In this document: in pieces, positions 9,642-22,784 of the stretch
Layout: each line of letters opens with the position of its first letter
Position numbering within the stretch: the stretch's first letter is position 1
NCBI GenBank assembly: GCA_026075535.2
Contig: AP026539.1
Location: 124,001-188,000, forward strand
Origin: Tricholoma matsutake
Taxonomy: Eukaryota > Basidiomycota > Agaricomycetes > Agaricales > Tricholomataceae
Reading direction: 5' to 3'
Length of the DNA stretch: 64,000 nt
The notes under the pieces: generated by a model
Databases searched by the model: none
The model's input: only the letters and a program-made list of their open reading frames with translations
What the model was told of the DNA's origin: nothing
Translations under genes and position numbers: made by a program

Positions 9642-12120
9642 ATGGCTGCATCTCCCTCGAGCACTGCCGATATTGGGCCCTCTATCCCTAGTCCAGTCGC
9701 CAATCCAGGAGCTAGAGACCCTAGTCCTGTGCCATCTGCCCAGCTGAAAAAGCGCAAGAGCAATGTCAATGAGACTCCTGACCCAAAGAAACAAAAATTA
9801 ATGGATCTCAAGGGACAGGGATGGCTACTTCAAGATTGCACATGCTGTGAATATCAGACATTAGACTCCACCGCCTATTGCATGGCATGCTCTCAGGCTC
9901 ATGTTACACCCAGGAATGAGATTCATGAAAGTTGTCGCTTTGTCTTCTTTCGGTGGATGATGAAGGAGCCGAGCTCTAGTCTGATCTTTGATGGATGCAG
10001 TGTTGGTCGGGCTCAGCAGAAAGAGTTTAAGTACTATGGTTGGAAGCCTTCGAGGACCGTTAACCACAAACTAGTGGTACAGGTGTGGTAGATCCTTTGC
10101 ATTCTACACCCCCTTTTGCATTGGCTTTATAGTATGCAGCAGCAAAAGCCTTGCTTCCAAAGCTGAAGGCTGAGTTAGTTCATGTCCAACATCCTGAAAT
10201 CCATGTCCAAGGTTTCCAAATGAATTTAATAAATTCCTGTGGTACAATTCAATTGCTTCATCTTGCTTTAAAGTTATTCATCGCCTGCTTATATAGATGT
10301 GTGCTTCATGACTCTATTGTTCCAGTCATGGTTTTGCTCTCGGTGCAGATTTGAACTTTGTGACCTATGCTACCAGGGATGTTCTTCATTAAACACTTCC
10401 CCTCCCACACCATGCACCAGCACGCATTGCAAAACATGGTTTATGCCTGTCACGATTTTTTCGGTTGAAGAGCTTCAAAACACTGTTGCCACCATGGAGA
10501 CCATGATAGCATCATGGCCCTCTCAATGCCTAAGTCAAGACAGACCACCTTGTGTTCCTGAATCGATGCATCACAAGGAAGGGTTTGAAATGCAAGAAAT
10601 GCCAAGGTACCGGGTTGGGGAGTTGACTGAGGAAATCTTCCAGCAGAAGTGGGACAATAAAGAGCCTTTTGTTCTGGCTGGTGTCATAGAACCTGCACCA
10701 CCGATGGAACTCTTTGACTTGAAGCAAAATGGCCGGAAGTGCTGCACAGTCTCTTTTCTTGAAGCAGGAACCTTGCACAGCTGTACTTCAACACTCGCTA
10801 GATACTTCAAATCTTGGGACAAGATACAAGACCCAGGTGGGGCTCTCCAGATCAGGGTGTGTTCCACAATTTTTCATCTAATTTATTTGTGTTCACTTTA
10901 ATATAGGACTACCCGCCTACCGGTGATTTGCAAGATATCAACCCAAGACTCTATGAAGCTTTTACTACATGTATAGAAAACATGTTTCCTGTCCACATGG
11001 CATCTCATGGACTGCTGAATCTATTCTCATAATTTCCCAAAGGAAGTGTCCTGCCCGACCTTGGTAACATGTTTTCCATGTGTTCAACACCGTTTATTGA
11101 TACTCTTACATCGGCTAGGCCCAAAACTGTACATCTCTGAGGTAAATTTACAACTCATGATACTGTTCAAAAGTTCACCATCAAATAGGCTGATTTGAGC
11201 CATAATGGTACGATGTTCGTGCACATGGACAAATCTGGTGCCGTAAATGTCATGCTTTACAGCCAGCCAAAAGGCCAGCTCTCAGGCGCCCGCTGGGACA
11301 TTTGGCCCTCTGCCTGTATTCCCTCACATTCCAAGGCACTTGATCCATTGTCCTATGAAGATAGCAAAATGGCGCATCCCATTATCGCAGAGGTGCATTA
11401 CATATCTCCTGAAGTTAACAAACATGCTTTTTTGAATAGTGGGATTGCTGGCTGGTACACAACACAGCTGCCGGGTGAAGCAGTCATAATTCCACCTGGA
11501 TGCCCACACCAAGTAAGCTTGATTGGAACACACAGTAACATCTTCTCACTGCCAACTAGGTATCAAATATTTCAAATTCATTGAAGATTGCCATAGATTT
11601 CATGTCACCCTCCCACATCTCTGAACTAGAGATGCTGCATAGTGCTTTTTGAATCATGAACATTGCAGAAGGCAAAACTGTCCAAAAAGACTTGCTCCAG
11701 CTCGATGTCATGCTGTGGTATGCGTGGCTTAGTATGATTCAAATGCCATAACCCTTAGCTACCTGTGCCTTCGTATCTTAATTCAAATGACTCAGTTCTG
11801 CCACCCCACAGGTACCTTGATGACAGCTTGAGTGAGAGTTTGGAGGTGAAGGTTTTGCTGGAATACATTGAAGCCAACCATAAGATGGCCAACAAGTTTG
11901 GGAGCCACCTTCCTGGCACTCGACCACATGTTTGTATCTGGGGACAATACCCACCTGCTAGCTCCCAAAGGGTAGTTGCTGCCCTGCCACACAATTTCTA
12001 TAAACAGACGTGGTATGATTCCCTGACAGAGATTCAGCAAGTACAACTGGGTGCTCGGGAGCCAATTGAGCTTCCTATAGTGGAAGGAGCTCATGATTTC
12101 TGTAAGTTGAAGTCATACCT
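9642..12120 (+). pseudogene. JmjC-domain protein (KDM3/JMJD1-like H3K9 demethylase relative)
   Basis: Multi-exon gene. The first exon has a basic nuclear-type stretch (KKRKSNVNETPDPKKQK) and a cysteine cluster (DCTCCEYQ...YCMACSQAH). A later exon adds CSRCRFELCDLCYQGC. The JmjC part follows: KWDNKEPFVLAGVIEP, LARYFKSWDKIQDP, DYPPTGDLQDINPRLY, then the iron-binding HxD in MFVHMDKSGAVNVMLYS and the distal His in IPPGCPHQV. This order matches KDM3-type demethylases, which remove methyl groups from H3K9 using Fe(II) and 2-oxoglutarate. Introns follow ALQIR (about 10856-10903) and precede ADLSHNG (ends about 11187). An in-frame TAA near 11030 (LLNLFS*FPKG) suggests decay. The segment after CPHQ (to about 12110) has no domain I know. 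Converges on the ABC transporter remnant. Confidence 0.75.
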
Positions 12121-12179
12121 CACAGCATTGCTAACCTATGTGCATTAGGATTATCAGCGATTACCCGGATCTTGACATC

Positions 12180-14640
12180 CATAGGTCTAGGGAACCACAG
12201 ATTTTCTCTGCATTATCAGATCATGGGAAGTGGTGGACCACAGTGTACAATCAAATTCACCCGCATTATATGTTTCTTTTTTGTAGGTATAGTATCCATA
12301 ATATGGACTGGTGCTGGAGCCACGGCGACTGTGCTGCATACAATATAGTATGCATGTGCCCAAACTCATCCACACTGCTAGGGACCTTTGACAGGATGAT
12401 TTGTCCACCTGGGAGCAGCATCATCTCACCCAAGAGCCCCATCTACTCAACCTACTTTAGGACAAGAACAGATTATAAAATGAGACAACATACAAGGAAT
12501 GCAGTCTTTCCGGACGCCGTTGGGCCTGTGATCACAGAAAGCTGACCCTCAGGGAACCTGATATTGATATCCTGCAACTCGAAGCAATGGTCCACATTCT
12601 CCAACAAAATAGTGCTATCTGCATTGTCCGTGGCTGTTGCCATCTGAGGACACAGTAGGGGACGGGGTCTGAGATACGACAGATGTCTTGCTAACATCTT
12701 CATCTTTAGGTTTAACTTCCTCCACCTCATTCCATTGAAAGGACACATTCTCGAGGCCGAGGCCCTCGTCTACTGCAGGGGTAGGAGAGGAGAGACCATC
12801 ACTCTTGAGAGAAGAGACTTCGGAGGAGACTTCATCTTCATTGAGGTACACTGCAATGCAATTTAGGGCAACACCAGTCTAAAAGTAGGGTATCCATTAG
12901 GTTGTGTTGATGATCACAGCAGTAAAACGGATAGTGCACATAGGGATGACGTTCAGTGGTGCCTAGGTATATTGAGGAAAACTCCATGGAACCCCGAACA
13001 GCAGACCTGCATACCTGATCATATTGGACAACACAATTGACTGCCCCAATACAAATCATCAGCATATTGTATAACCACCAGAACATGAATTGCTGACTGT
13101 AAACACAATGCTAACAGTCAACTCCTTCCCCTGCATCACGTATGCAAAGAACGAGATGATCGACACCAATATTGGGGCACACGTCCATGACAGGTAGAAC
13201 AAAACCGAATTCACACGAGTTAGAAATTGCAACAATAACTCAGGGACCTGCTAGGAAAAAGCAGGAACAATGATGACACAACCAACATTTGGTCATCCAC
13301 TTCATCTCATGCTCCCTCGCATCCAGTGCATGCTCAATTGATCGTTCCTCCCACGCAAAGAACTTGATGAACTTGACCTACAAAAGACAATGAACAAAGA
13401 ATGTCAGATGGAAAGCTAGTGAACCCACAGATCCAATTAACTTGTTCAACACCCCCATCTGCTTATCTCTGGCTGCAAGCAAACCTTTTTGAATCCAAAT
13501 GCTACGTCATGCAATGAAGCCATTCAATGGCCACCCTGCAAGCAGCACCACAAATCCCGCAAAGAGACTCCATCCGAGAAGTCTGGAAGGGCTAGCCCAA
13601 TTAATATACAGACAAAATGGAAACCCCACTGGAATAGGAAGATATCATGATCTTGAATGGTGCTATTGGATTCAAACAAGTGCATCTCAGCGTACGTTGC
13701 AGCCCATCAAGGTGTCATACATACCATAAAGGAAATACAACCCCGACACCATTTGCGATATCTATTCACAGGATCAGTGATCCAAGAACCCAAGTTACCC
13801 AAACACAAAATAGTGATTTACCTTATTAGCATCTCCAGTCATCAGATTCACAATTTTCTCGACATCAGCACCCACCTTAGGGTCATCCACTTTCTCCCTC
13901 GCCTTCTGCTCCTCCTTCTTACTCTCCTTCCTTTCCTTCTCCTCTTTCTTCTTCTCCTTCGCTGTGACAAAACAAACATATATCAGTTTCATAACCTAAG
14001 CCCAAGGCCAGAAATACTCACAAGTTGCAGTAGAATTAAGATCCTCGCCTTCACCTCCCACCCCTGCACCCATTTTCGCTTTCTCCTTCTCCTTATCCAC
14101 AATCCCTGAATCGTCCTTGCTCTTCAGTGCCTTGTCATATATACTTGCCATCAGCTCACTCCATATCTGTGTACAGGCACACCACCTGAACCAGAGGTGC
14201 TGTAAGTCTGCTTGTGCCTAGAATGGAAGGAGATATTAGCTGCGGATGAAGAGCGAAAGAAGAGGGGTGAGACCTTGACCAGTGAACATATGAATGTGAG
14301 GAAGGTGTATATGTATGCTTTTGCTTTGCTTTTGGGGGTGGGTGATTTGAGATCAATGGCATCAAGGATGCATCTGGAGGAAGGTACAGCAAGGGGTGAG
14401 GTGTGGAATGTGATGGGAGGAAGTCAGAACTTGCCTAAGAAAGAAAGGCCCCACGTAGTTGAAGATGGCACTGACAAACATAAGGACAAAATCCAGACTG
14501 CACAGAAAGTATACAAGTGAGCTTCAGATTCTGTGACTCAGTAACAAACCATACATACATGAGATCCAGTGAGTTCATAGAAAATATATGACATAGAAGT
14601 GTCGAGCGCCTATATTCGACCATCAAGATCAATTAGAACA
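12180..14640 (-). pseudogene. ABCC-type ABC transporter, TMD1-NBD1 fragment
   Basis: Read on minus as many small exons: FVSAIFNYVGPFFLR (about 14480), KAYIYTFLTFICSLVK joined by an intron to AQADLQHLWF (14290/14208), ELMASIYDKALKSKD, KVGADVEKIVNLMTGDANK, GFVVLLAGWPLNGFIA, VKFIKFFAWEERSIEHAL, FYLSWTCAPILVSIISF, YLNEDE, then NBD1 with Walker A GPTASGKTAFL (about 12500) and, after another intron, GEMMLLPGGQI and the Q-loop region HTILYAAQSPWLQHQS. This is the order of MRP/YOR1-type exporters, which move conjugates across membranes with ATP. The signature motif, Walker B and the second half are missing. A TGA interrupts GFIA*RSI and several Arg codons read as Trp (for example LWFRWCACTQIW), consistent with CpG decay. 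Not functional. Confidence 0.82.
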
Positions 14641-14724
14641 ATGGAAAGACATGATGATAGGCAAAAAATGGATGTGATCCTGGTGAATTTAATCAACAGA
14701 GGCTGAGATTGCATTGTTGGACTC

Positions 14725-16851
14725 ATGAGTAACATGAGGCAAGAGCATGAGTCAGAAGATTACACTGCTTTTCGTACAGCTCTAACAAACATGTGTTGTT
14801 ACAAGGCATGTACTGCAGCTGACATCACTTTTCTAAGGACAAGAATTTCCACTAATATCAAGGGCAGGCCATGTGTTACAAATTGGGAGTTTAGAAATGT
14901 GTCCATTATAACTGCACAGAATGCCAAAAAAGATGAGATAAACAACCTGGGCATAATAAGGTTCTCTTTGGAAACAAAGCAAGCTCTAACACACTTTGTC
15001 TCAATTGACACAGTCACTCAAGAAGATGTAAGTGAAAAACAGCATAGATCAAAATGATTAAATCACAAGCAGAAGAAGTGTGTGAATATACCCTAACACA
15101 TCCAGGAGCAGCTGTGGAGCCAATCTGCATGTGCAAATACAAAGCTGATCCTAGGAAAGTTGGCGCTGTGTGTGGGAATGCCAGTGATGATTCACACCAA
15201 CTCTGCAACAGAACTTTCAATGACCAAGGGGCAAGAAGTGGCAGTTCACTCTTGGGACTATGCTACCAACTCAGAGGGCAACAATGTCCTGGATACTTTG
15301 TTTGTCTGCTTACTAAATCCTCCAACTGATGTGAACATAGATGGGTTGCCATCACATGTTGTACCACTGATCAAAAATTCTGTAACTACTTCAGTGTGAC
15401 TGCCAGATGACACCCATCTCAATATTTCCTGAAATCAAGTGGAGATTTTGCCAAACTTGGCAATGACAGACTATGCTTCACAAGGCAAAACTCGCCATCA
15501 AAATGTTGTGGATCTGGGGCATAGTGAAACACATCAAGCTTATTACACAGCTCTTTCCAGAGGCTCAACAGCTGCTGGAACTCTGATAATCTCTGGTTTT
15601 CATCCTCACAAAATCCAAGGAGGAGGATCAGGAGCATTAAGGCAAGAGTTTCAGGAATTGGCAATACTGGACACAATCACAGCACTCCAATTCTATGGTA
15701 AATTGGATGCAAATGACATGGCAGGGGACCAACAAAAGGCTCTGATTTCTTGATTTCATAAAAAGAAGGGAGCAGATTTTATGCCAGAAGCTATGCACAG
15801 GGCATTGCAATAGGGACCAGGGGATCCTTATTTGGAGTGGACACATAGTGACATGGACTGGCACCTCATTAAACCTTCTACCAGAATGAAAAATGTTGCT
15901 GTGGCCAACAACATGCAATCTGGTGAAATGACAGTTAACACACATGGCAAACACATGAGCACACCAACAGACAATCAACTGCAGTTTGCACCACAAACAA
16001 AACAACAAAAGACAACAAAAGGGGACCCACAGATTGAGATTAATGAAGGGTTCCTATCACTGCCAGAGGGTACTCAGTGGTCAAGCAACAGCTCTGCCTA
16101 TGATGCTGTCATAACAGTGCTCTTTAACATTTGGAAAGAAGATATACTCACAAACAGTGTTATCTGGTCTGAGATTAACAACAGCTTCATGATAGAATTG
16201 ATTCACAGATTCAACAATCACACCAACAGACAGCTGCTTCCTCAGCCACAATGTTCCTTGGAGGATGTTTGTGACTGCATGCAAAGGGGCCTAACACACC
16301 TGTCTGCAGATTTTCAATGGGGAGGTTTCACAAGCATCCCATCCATCCTCCAGCATGTTTTGCAACACAACAAGACTATTATGACATGTGTGAGGAGGTG
16401 TACTGTGAGCACCCACCCATCAATGCAAGAGAGGGTGAACAAAACATGCCTAGTGACAACTTTTCCTGAGGCTAGTGTAACTTTACAACAACACCTGGAT
16501 GACTTCTACCAGGAATTGATATCACGCTGTGAAATTTGTGACCATCCACAACAAAGGAAAATCACATTTCAGTACTTACCCCCTTTGCTGGCGTTTGAGT
16601 GGCCAGGGGGGGAGCCACCAACTTTGGCCAACATTATTAGAGTCTCAACAAACAATGAAGAGTGCAGGTTCACATTGGTAGGCCTTATCTACTATGAACA
16701 CAATCATTTTACAGCACATGTAAAACTCAGTTCTGGAACATGGTTTCATGATGGGATGGTAATGGGCCACAGGCTAACAAGGCAAACAGTGCAAGGGTGT
16801 CAATTCAACAAAGCAATCTGTGCAATTTACAGGCAACTACCTAGTCTGTAG
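14725..16851 (+). pseudogene. PIF1-like helicase C-terminus fused to USP-like peptidase
   Basis: The first segment (14725-15027) ends NVSIITAQNAKKDEIN...SIDTVTQED. A 78-nt intron (15028-15105, GT...AG with a CTAAC branch site) leads to EQLWSQSACANTK and LALCVGMPVMIHTN. AMTDYASQGKTR and YYTALSRGSTAAGTLIISGF follow; these are PIF1/Helitron-type helicase motifs IV-VI. The same frame then carries a ubiquitin-peptidase-like domain: SSAYDAVITVLFNIW, CEICDHPQQRK, LLAFEWPGGEPP and IYYEHNHFTAHV with the catalytic His. The residue where the catalytic Cys is expected (16093-16095, TCT) is Ser. Stops at about 15396, 15430 and 15811 break the frame. Fusions of this kind are familiar from mushroom mobile helicases; the N-terminal Walker A part is missing. 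Confidence 0.78.
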
Positions 16852-16990
16852 ACTCGCCCTAATCTTCATCACCAGAGGGATGGCCCCCCACCTCATTGTT
16901 GCTTCCCCATGTGTGAAAACAGTAACCTAGCCCACAGAGCACTCAGAATTGCCATGTGAAGCAATGGCCCACTAGCACATGTGATATACT

Positions 16991-17783
16991 ATGGGCAGTG
17001 TGAAACAACCAGATGAAACCAAAGATCCTGTTAACGCAAATAACTGGGACAAAAATGACTCTTGGGTGCAACAAGTAATCATGCATAATGTCACCTCTCA
17101 AATGGATCATGTTGGATTGAAAACATCAGCTGAAGCGATGTATTCAGCGCTTACGGTCACTCACAAGAACAAGGCACATCAAACAGTAAACCATATACAG
17201 TGCCTGTTATACGAGACCAAGATACTAGATGCAGATGATCTCCCAAAGCACCTTGACATGCTTAAATCATATTGCGACTGCATCAATAAATTCCCTAATG
17301 CTGAATTCCATGTCTCAGACACGCGCTTCAAAGTGATTATTTCAGCGTCTTTACCTTCATCTTGGCAGACTTACATCGAACCCTATAATGGGAATGCCAA
17401 TGATCCCAATGATCTGGATCCCAAAAGGAGAATGTCCTCAGATTCCTTTATTGGCTTATTATGGGAGGAATATAAAATTCATATGATGCACTCTCATAAC
17501 AAGTATTCTAATGGTTCTAGCACAAACCTGGTTAATACCCAGAAGAATAGCGGAACTAATAAAACTTTGGAAGAGCCCATCACAGATCATAAATCCTCCA
17601 ACAAACTTTATTGCGAACATTGTAAATGCCCAGGACATTGGACAAGCAAATGTTGCAAATATGCTGGTAACAAATGTTGGAACTGTGGAAAAATAGGACA
17701 TAAAGAAGGAGATTGTTGGAGGAAAAAGAAGGGAAAGAAGAAGCAAAAAGAGGAATCAAGAAAAGGAACTGAAGATTCAAATG
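16991..17783 (+). pseudogene. gag: C1 copia gag (UBN2-type) with zinc knuckles
   Basis: About 264 codons open. A UBN2-type gag region (MYSALTVTHKNKAHQTV... LDMLKSYCDCINKF... ISASLPSSWQTYIE) is followed by two CCHC-like knuckles (CEHCKCPGHWTSKC and CWNCGKIGHKEGDC) and a Lys/Glu-rich tail. It would form the particle and bind the RNA. E2 cuts it at 17783; the ATG at 16991 follows no recognisable LTR, so the N-terminus may be incomplete. Confidence 0.85.
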
Positions 17784-18185
17784 TGGTAGGAAACCACCCC
17801 ATTACCTAATAAAATTTCATTTTTATTTTATTATGTCGAATTATGCTACATGACGCCAAATGACGCTACACCTTGATAGCATGAGAATTTTATTTCGCAT
17901 GCATCAATATGTACGCGCATGTACGAGTGCATCGGTAACAACAATGTACAATATATGTAACATAGTATATAAACCCTAAATATATGCCTAGGGGACCCCA
18001 GTTGTGTTCTCTTAGGTATTCCACCTATGCTTTCAGTGTGAAAGGCCTTTGTCAACAAACTCACCTATTAATAACCCCTCGCATCAAAACCATCAATTCC
18101 CCCATCATGCGCATGGATCCCGCCCCCTTCTTGTAGAGAGAACCCGCACGGTCTTAGCTAGCAGATAGTGGGTGTCGCCCTAACA
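17784..18185 (+). repeat. E2 5' LTR
   Basis: 402 bp, with a TATATAAA box (about 17966-17973) and AGTTGTGTTCT at 18000-18010, the complement of the downstream primer site. The terminus is TGGTAGG...CTAACA. Confidence 0.93.
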
Positions 18186-18187
18186 GA

Positions 18188-18198
18188 AGAACACAACT
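18188..18198 (+). promoter_or_regulatory. E2 self-priming primer binding site
   Basis: AGAACACAACT, the exact complement of 18000-18010 in its own LTR, 2 nt past the LTR end, as in E1. Confidence 0.8.
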
Positions 18199-18682
18199 TC
18201 CCATATCAGTGTGCCTTCTCTTACTTGCACATATGTCATTGTTTCACTGCGCCACATCCAATTACTCATCCTTTCAGCACGAGCAGGAAGTACTTGTATA
18301 TATGTAATCTACCTTTTCTTTCGTAAGCTGACACCAGGCCTCACCTTACATTGCGACCGCCAGTGATCCAGAGGCAGTGCTCGTCATTAGGACAGCTGCA
18401 ACCAGACAACAGATTGGATTGGGTTTAGTTACGATTTACATTACTCTATTCAGACGACTATTTTAGTTACAAGCTGAATTCAGTGATATCTCCGAGATCT
18501 AGGCACTGTTGGAAGGGTTATTGATCCGAAGTGTCAAATTAGGCGCCCGACGATCGACAAACGATCGACAAACGATTGACAAATGATTGACGAACCATCA
18601 CGTGACCCGTAAACATTTGGAGAGGTCTCAAAAAAAAATTTTGAATTTGTCGAAGAAGTGATTCATCACAGATTTTACCATT

Positions 18683-19781
18683 ATGTCTGAACCTTCAACT
18701 TCTAATCCCAGCCCCTAATCCTGTTCCCACACCAGTGCTAGAGGCAAAAATTGATGTGCTCACAGCACAAATGTTGCAATTAGTGTCAGTGTTGGCAGCA
18801 TCACAGCCCAGACAAGCAGAAGTACAGCCAGAGATGACAGGAGAAAGAGATGATGAGATGGAGGAGATGGTAGAGTGGATGTCACAGGAGGATGAGATGG
18901 TGGAGAGATCTGGAAATGGAAAAGCGCACTTACCTAAGTACATGCCCCTGCAAATCTTTGACGGTACCATGGAGAATACAAAATCCTTTATCAGCTCTAT
19001 AGTACTGTACATCCATGGGAGGAAGCCAGAGTTTCATACAGCTGAGTCTAGGATTATGTTTGCTCTCTCATAAATTCAGGGGGGGAAAGCACAGTTCTGG
19101 AGAAACGAGGCTATAAATCAAATTGCTGCAGGAACTAAACCATTTGCAACCTTCAAGGAATTTCTGGAGAGATTGGAGGCACAGTTTGGAGATCCTAATC
19201 CAAAGGCAACAGCCAATGCTAAATTAAAGACCATACGCCAAGGTTCCCTAATGGCGGATGAATTTATTTTGCAGTTCAAAGCAGAAGCTTCACAAACAGA
19301 TATGGGAGAAGCCGCATTGGTAGAGTTTTTGAAAGCAGGATTAAATCCCTCTTTGTTCAAGTCTATCTACCAACTACCTTCTATGCCAGAGAAGTTGGAT
19401 GAGTGGTATAATTGGGCAATGCACCTTGACCAGCAATATCGGCAGGAACAAGCGGAGTCAAAGTTGATGTACAGAAGTAGTAAATTTGGAAAGTCATCAG
19501 GAGGAAAGTCCGAGAAAGGAAAGGCACTTCAGGCACAAGCTCCGAGGGCACAGCCACCAGCCATGGCAGTGACACCTATAGTTACGGAGTCAGCAGCACC
19601 AGCAGATGCAATGGAAGTTGATCAAGCAGGGAGACGAGCCCCGCTTAAATGTTTTAACTGTGGACAGTTAGGACACATCACGAGGAATTGTAGGCAGAAA
19701 AGGAAGATTAGGGAAGCTACAATCGAGGAAGTGAAGCCGGAGGAAGGCAGGCAGAAGAATTTTGTGGAAGAGTTCCAGTAA
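18683..19781 (+). pseudogene. gag: E2 gag
   Basis: Same gag as E1 and E3, with the zinc knuckle CFNCGQLGHITRNC intact (about 19648-19690). An extra C near 18713 shifts the frame shortly after the ATG, and a TAA at about 19072 replaces a Tyr codon (TAC in E1). The second half (19173-19781) is open. The stop at 19779-19781 lies within the -1 pol frame. Confidence 0.9.
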
Positions 19782-22700
19782 AGGTTTCCCCATTGGTGAC
19801 CCAGAATTGTTACAATATATTAGTATCCGAGGAAACCCAGAGTAAATCAGAAAAGGAAATCGAGGAGGAGTACAACTGTTGTGAATCATGTGACAAAGAA
19901 AATTGTCACATGTCATTTCTGAAAACCCCTAAATTCTTTATTCGCTCTGCGTGAATAGAACCCAAAATTACCTTGACTGTGGGACTGAAGACAGTGGACA
20001 CGCATGCAGCGATTGATGTGGAAGCATTGCTTGATAGTGGTGCTACAGGATTATTCATTAATCAATCCTTAATTACTGGAAACGGTATTAGCACATGCAA
20101 GCTGGTGCAACCTATAATGGTGTACAATATTGACAGAACAGTCAATCGTGGAGGAACTATCAAGGAGGAGGTGACTATGGTACTAAAGTATCAGGAGCAT
20201 CAGGAGTGAGCCATATTCGAAGTGTGTGATCTTGGAAAAACCAATCTAATAATAGGATGTCCATGGTTACAGAAGCATAATCCTGAAATTGATTGGAAAA
20301 CTGGGAAAGTACAAATGACTCATTGTCCTAAAGAATGTAATGTGTATGGGAGGAAGATGAAGAAGGAAAAAAGGAAAAAGAGAGAGAAAGAATATCCGAG
20401 GAAATATTCTGTTACAATGGAGGAAGTGGAGGATGAGGAAATGCCAAATGGGGAAGTTCCAATCATGATTGAGAAAGAAGAGCAGAAGCAAACCTTTAGA
20501 ACAATTTGTGGAGGACAGTCATAGGACAAGAATATTGTGAAGGAGGAGAAAATGGGTGCCAAAAGTGTATCACAAATATCTGTCAGTGTTTCAGAAGAAG
20601 GAGTCTGAGCGAATGCCAGTGGGATCATGCAATTGAGATGAAGCCAGGGTTTGTGCCAACAAAGTCGAAGGTATATCCACTATCTCCAATGGAACAAGAA
20701 GAAGTGGATGCATTCCTGAAGGAGCAATTGTGCAAAGGATATATATGACCTTCGAAATCACCGCAGATGTCACCAATATTCTCTGTGACAAAGAAAGACC
20801 AAAGGAAGAGGATGTGTACAGATTATAGGTATCTGAATGAGTGGACAGTGAAGAATGTGTACCCCCTGCCATTGATCTCAGAAATAATTGACAAGGTGGG
20901 AAAAGCCAAGGTCTTCACAAAATTGGATTTATGATGGGGATACAACAATGTATGAATAAAGAAAGGAGATGAGTGGAAGGCCACATTTGCCATGCGTCAA
21001 GGATCCTTCGAGCCGCTTGTTATGTTTTTTGGGATGACTAATAGTCCCCTGACCTTCCAAAATATGATGAACGACATTTTCAAGGATGTAATAGACAAAG
21101 GCATGGTAATAATATTTATTGACGACATTCTGATATTCATGGAGGATGAAGAAAATCATGAGGCGATAGTGCAGGAGGTTTTATGGAGGTTGGCAGAGAA
21201 TGATCTATTTTTGAAACCAGAGAAGTGTGTGTTTGGGGCAAGCAAGATTGAGTTCCTAGGACTACTGATTGGCCCTGACGGGATCAATATGGATCTGATC
21301 AAGGTACAGGTGTTCACAGATTGGCCTGCGCCCACCCGTGTTAAGGAGGTTCAAGCCTTCTTGGGACTCACAAATTATTATTGTCGCTTTGTGCACAATT
21401 TTTCCAAAATTGCTGCACCCTTACATAACCTTACGTGAAAGGGAGTAGTGTGGAGGTGGGGAGAGCAGCAGCAGACAGCATTTGAGGAGTTGAAGAGAAA
21501 GTTCATGGAGGAACCAATATTAGCCCCAGTAGATTTCACATGCCCTTTATGAGTGGAATCAGATGCATCCGACTTTGCTACTGGAGCAGTATTATCAATG
21601 CTGTGCGAAGATGACAAATGGCATCCTTGTGCATATTTATCCCGAGGGTTGAATGATGTGGAGAGGAATTACAATGTGCACGACAAAGAGATGTTGGGGA
21701 TAATACGAGCATTGGAGGCATGGAGGCATTATTTGGAGGGATGTACGCATCAGATTGAGATCTGGACAGATCATCAAAGTCTGCAATACTTCATGTCCAC
21801 TAAAAAGCTTAATCGTCAGGAAGCGCATTGGGCACTATTTCTATCGCGTTTTAATTTTCACTTGGTCCACAAAGTGGGAAGCTTAATGAGGAAAGCAGAT
21901 GCATTATCCAGATGTATTGATCATAAAAGGGGGGTGGAGGAGGACAATAAGAATGTTACCTTGCTCAAACCCGAATACTTTTGCATTTGCGCTATGCGTC
22001 AAGGGCATCTATTAATAGATAGCTCGGAAATGGAAATGTTGTCTAAAATTAGACAATGTTTGGAAATGGATGAGGAAGTAGTGGAAGCCATGAAAGCTCT
22101 GAAGGGAGAGAAGAAAAATAATATTAAAGGAGATGAATGGGCTGAGGAACAAGGGTTGGTGTTGTTTCGAGAAAAAGTGTATGTACCGAAGGATCAGGAT
22201 TTGCAAAGGGAGATCGTCCAGTTACATCATAATACGCCGACTGCTGGACACCCAGGGAGATGGAAGACGTTGGAATTAGTAATGAGAAATTATTGGTGGC
22301 CCAGAATTTTGAAGTATGTGTTGGGGTATGTGGATGGATGTGATACATGCATGAGGGGGAAGAAATTTCCAGAGAAACCTGCAGGAAAATTAATGCTGAA
22401 CCCTATACCTAAGGTGCCATGGCAAGATATATCTGTGGATTTTATTACCGGATTACCCGAGGCTCAAGGGTATGATGCAATATTCGTAGTATGCAACCGC
22501 TTCACAAAGGAGGTCCATATTATTCCTACTACTACAGAAACCTCATCATTGGGCTTGGCACACCTCTATCTAAATCAGGTATGGCGGTTACATGGGTTAC
22601 CCAATACTGTTATCTCCGATCATGGACCACAATTTGCTTCCGCGTTTATGTGAGAACTGAATAACATATTGGGAATTCAAATGAAATTATCTATGGCATA

Positions 22701-22784
22701 TCACCCGTAGACTGATGGACAGACAGAGAGAATGAACCAGGAGTTGGAGCAGTATCTATGTATGTTTGTCAACTACCGACAAAC
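19712..22784 (+). pseudogene. pol: E2 pol, first part (PR, RT, RNase H, integrase N-terminus)
   Basis: The pol frame opens at 19712, -1 relative to gag. LLDSGATG protease (about 20030), RT with FIDDILIF (about 21117), RNase H (VESDASD, WTDHQSL), and integrase through VVCNRFTKEVH and SDHGPQFAS. The frame is broken by TGA or TAG at about 20207, 20522, 20746, 20933, 20953, 21436, 21550 and 22651. A deletion near 20553-20625 removes part of the linker before RT (compare E1 5873-5975). The reading region stops at the N1 junction (22784) and resumes at 36904. Confidence 0.92.
21922..21935 (+). promoter_or_regulatory. E2 central polypurine tract copy
   Basis: CATAAAAGGGGGGT conserved at the RNase H/integrase boundary, identical to the tract beside the 3' LTR (from about 37696). 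Confidence 0.55.

Noticed and set aside
12138..12545. Plus-strand open frame continuing the JmjC gene
   Set aside because: The minus strand here encodes clear ABC transporter exons (GEMMLLPGGQI, AAQSPW, Walker A), so the plus frame is a shadow beyond about 12120.
14212..14520. Plus-strand open frame of 102 codons
   Set aside because: The minus strand matches transporter segments (FVSAIFNYVGPFFLR, KAYIYTFLTFICSL) with good introns.
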